DNA of 12,504 nt from Bacteroidota bacterium (lineage in GTDB: Bacteria > Bacteroidota > Bacteroidia > Flavobacteriales > Weeksellaceae), in contig JAEZWE010000190.1 of NCBI GenBank assembly GCA_023420435.1, positions 1 to 12,504 of the forward strand, in the 5' to 3' direction. The notes beneath the pieces were generated by a model. The model had not been told where the DNA came from and searched no databases. It was given only the letters and a program-made list of their open reading frames with translations. Each line of letters begins with the position of its first letter. Position 1 is the stretch's first letter. Position numbers and translations under genes: made by a program. Below, in pieces: positions 12,403 through 12,504 of the stretch.

Positions 12403-12504
12403 TTATTGATATTGTTTTAATTCATGCAGTTGCTGAGAAACCCATTCATTATAAAATTTTTGCTTTTCACTGTTGATGCTGTTATGGGTTTCTTTGTCAT
12501 AAGT
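12403..12504 (-). CDS. C-terminal end of an unrecognised protein, cut by the window edge
   Basis: A frame open to the window edge gives the last 33 residues of a protein, with a stop at 12403-12405. The piece is polar and probably helical (EKQKFYNEWVSQQLHELK), with no membrane segment. The stop is one base from the TTG start of the AddB-like gene, so the two are probably translationally coupled. An AddA/RecB-type helicase would be a natural partner, but nothing in this short tail identifies it. Confidence 0.55.
   Translation of the reverse strand, partial: TYDKETHNSINSEKQKFYNEWVSQQLHELKQYQ

Noticed and set aside
1..12504. A defence island, biosynthetic cluster or mobile element
   Set aside because: Every large gene is a recognised core function with no transposase, integrase, phage, toxin or defence domain. 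The nuclease belongs to the AddB-like repair family.

Overview
The window is an AT-rich chromosomal segment that looks like Bacteroidota, most likely class Flavobacteriia (Chryseobacterium/Elizabethkingia-like). This rests on the gene set, on the lack of Shine-Dalgarno sequences before nearly every start, and on several intergenic spaces that carry the Bacteroidota -7 promoter octamer TAnnTTTG. The genus is an inference. No transposase, integrase, phage gene, tRNA, rRNA or CRISPR array is visible, and the coding content is mostly housekeeping. No stretch longer than about 140 bases lacks a gene.

Layout. Bases 1-5524 are all on the minus strand. Read 5' to 3' on that strand they encode cofactor-independent phosphoglycerate mutase (gpmI), a plant-type soluble acyl-ACP desaturase, a small HAD phosphatase-like protein, methionine aminopeptidase (map) overlapping an SAM methyltransferase by one base, and the GTPase Era, cut by the window edge. 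Bases 5630-6898 (+) hold an eIF1/SUI1-like protein and a nucleoside phosphorylase. The DNA repair gene tag (-) converges on the phosphorylase across a shared terminator. Divergent from tag is a small Trp/Lys/Asp-rich protein built from 11-residue repeats, ended by a textbook terminator. Glutaryl-CoA dehydrogenase (+) follows, with two tiny two-helix membrane proteins packed behind it. The right end (9696-12401, -) is a 901-residue AddB-like protein with a PD-(D/E)XK nuclease domain. It sits one base behind the tail of an unrecognised gene.

How the genes relate. Most are independent housekeeping functions: glycolysis (gpmI), N-terminal methionine removal (map), ribosome assembly (era), initiation fidelity or a related translation role (SUI1), base-excision repair (tag), recombinational repair (AddB-like), fatty-acid desaturation, and lysine/tryptophan degradation (GCDH). 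Clear coupling is limited to map-methyltransferase, GCDH plus the two membrane proteins, and the AddB-like gene plus its upstream partner. I do not see a convincing new multi-gene system. The items most worth a second look are the 11-mer repeat protein with the dyad-rich region upstream of it, the pair of membrane microproteins, the 80-bp inverted-repeat element before map, and the compact terminator/promoter arrangements.
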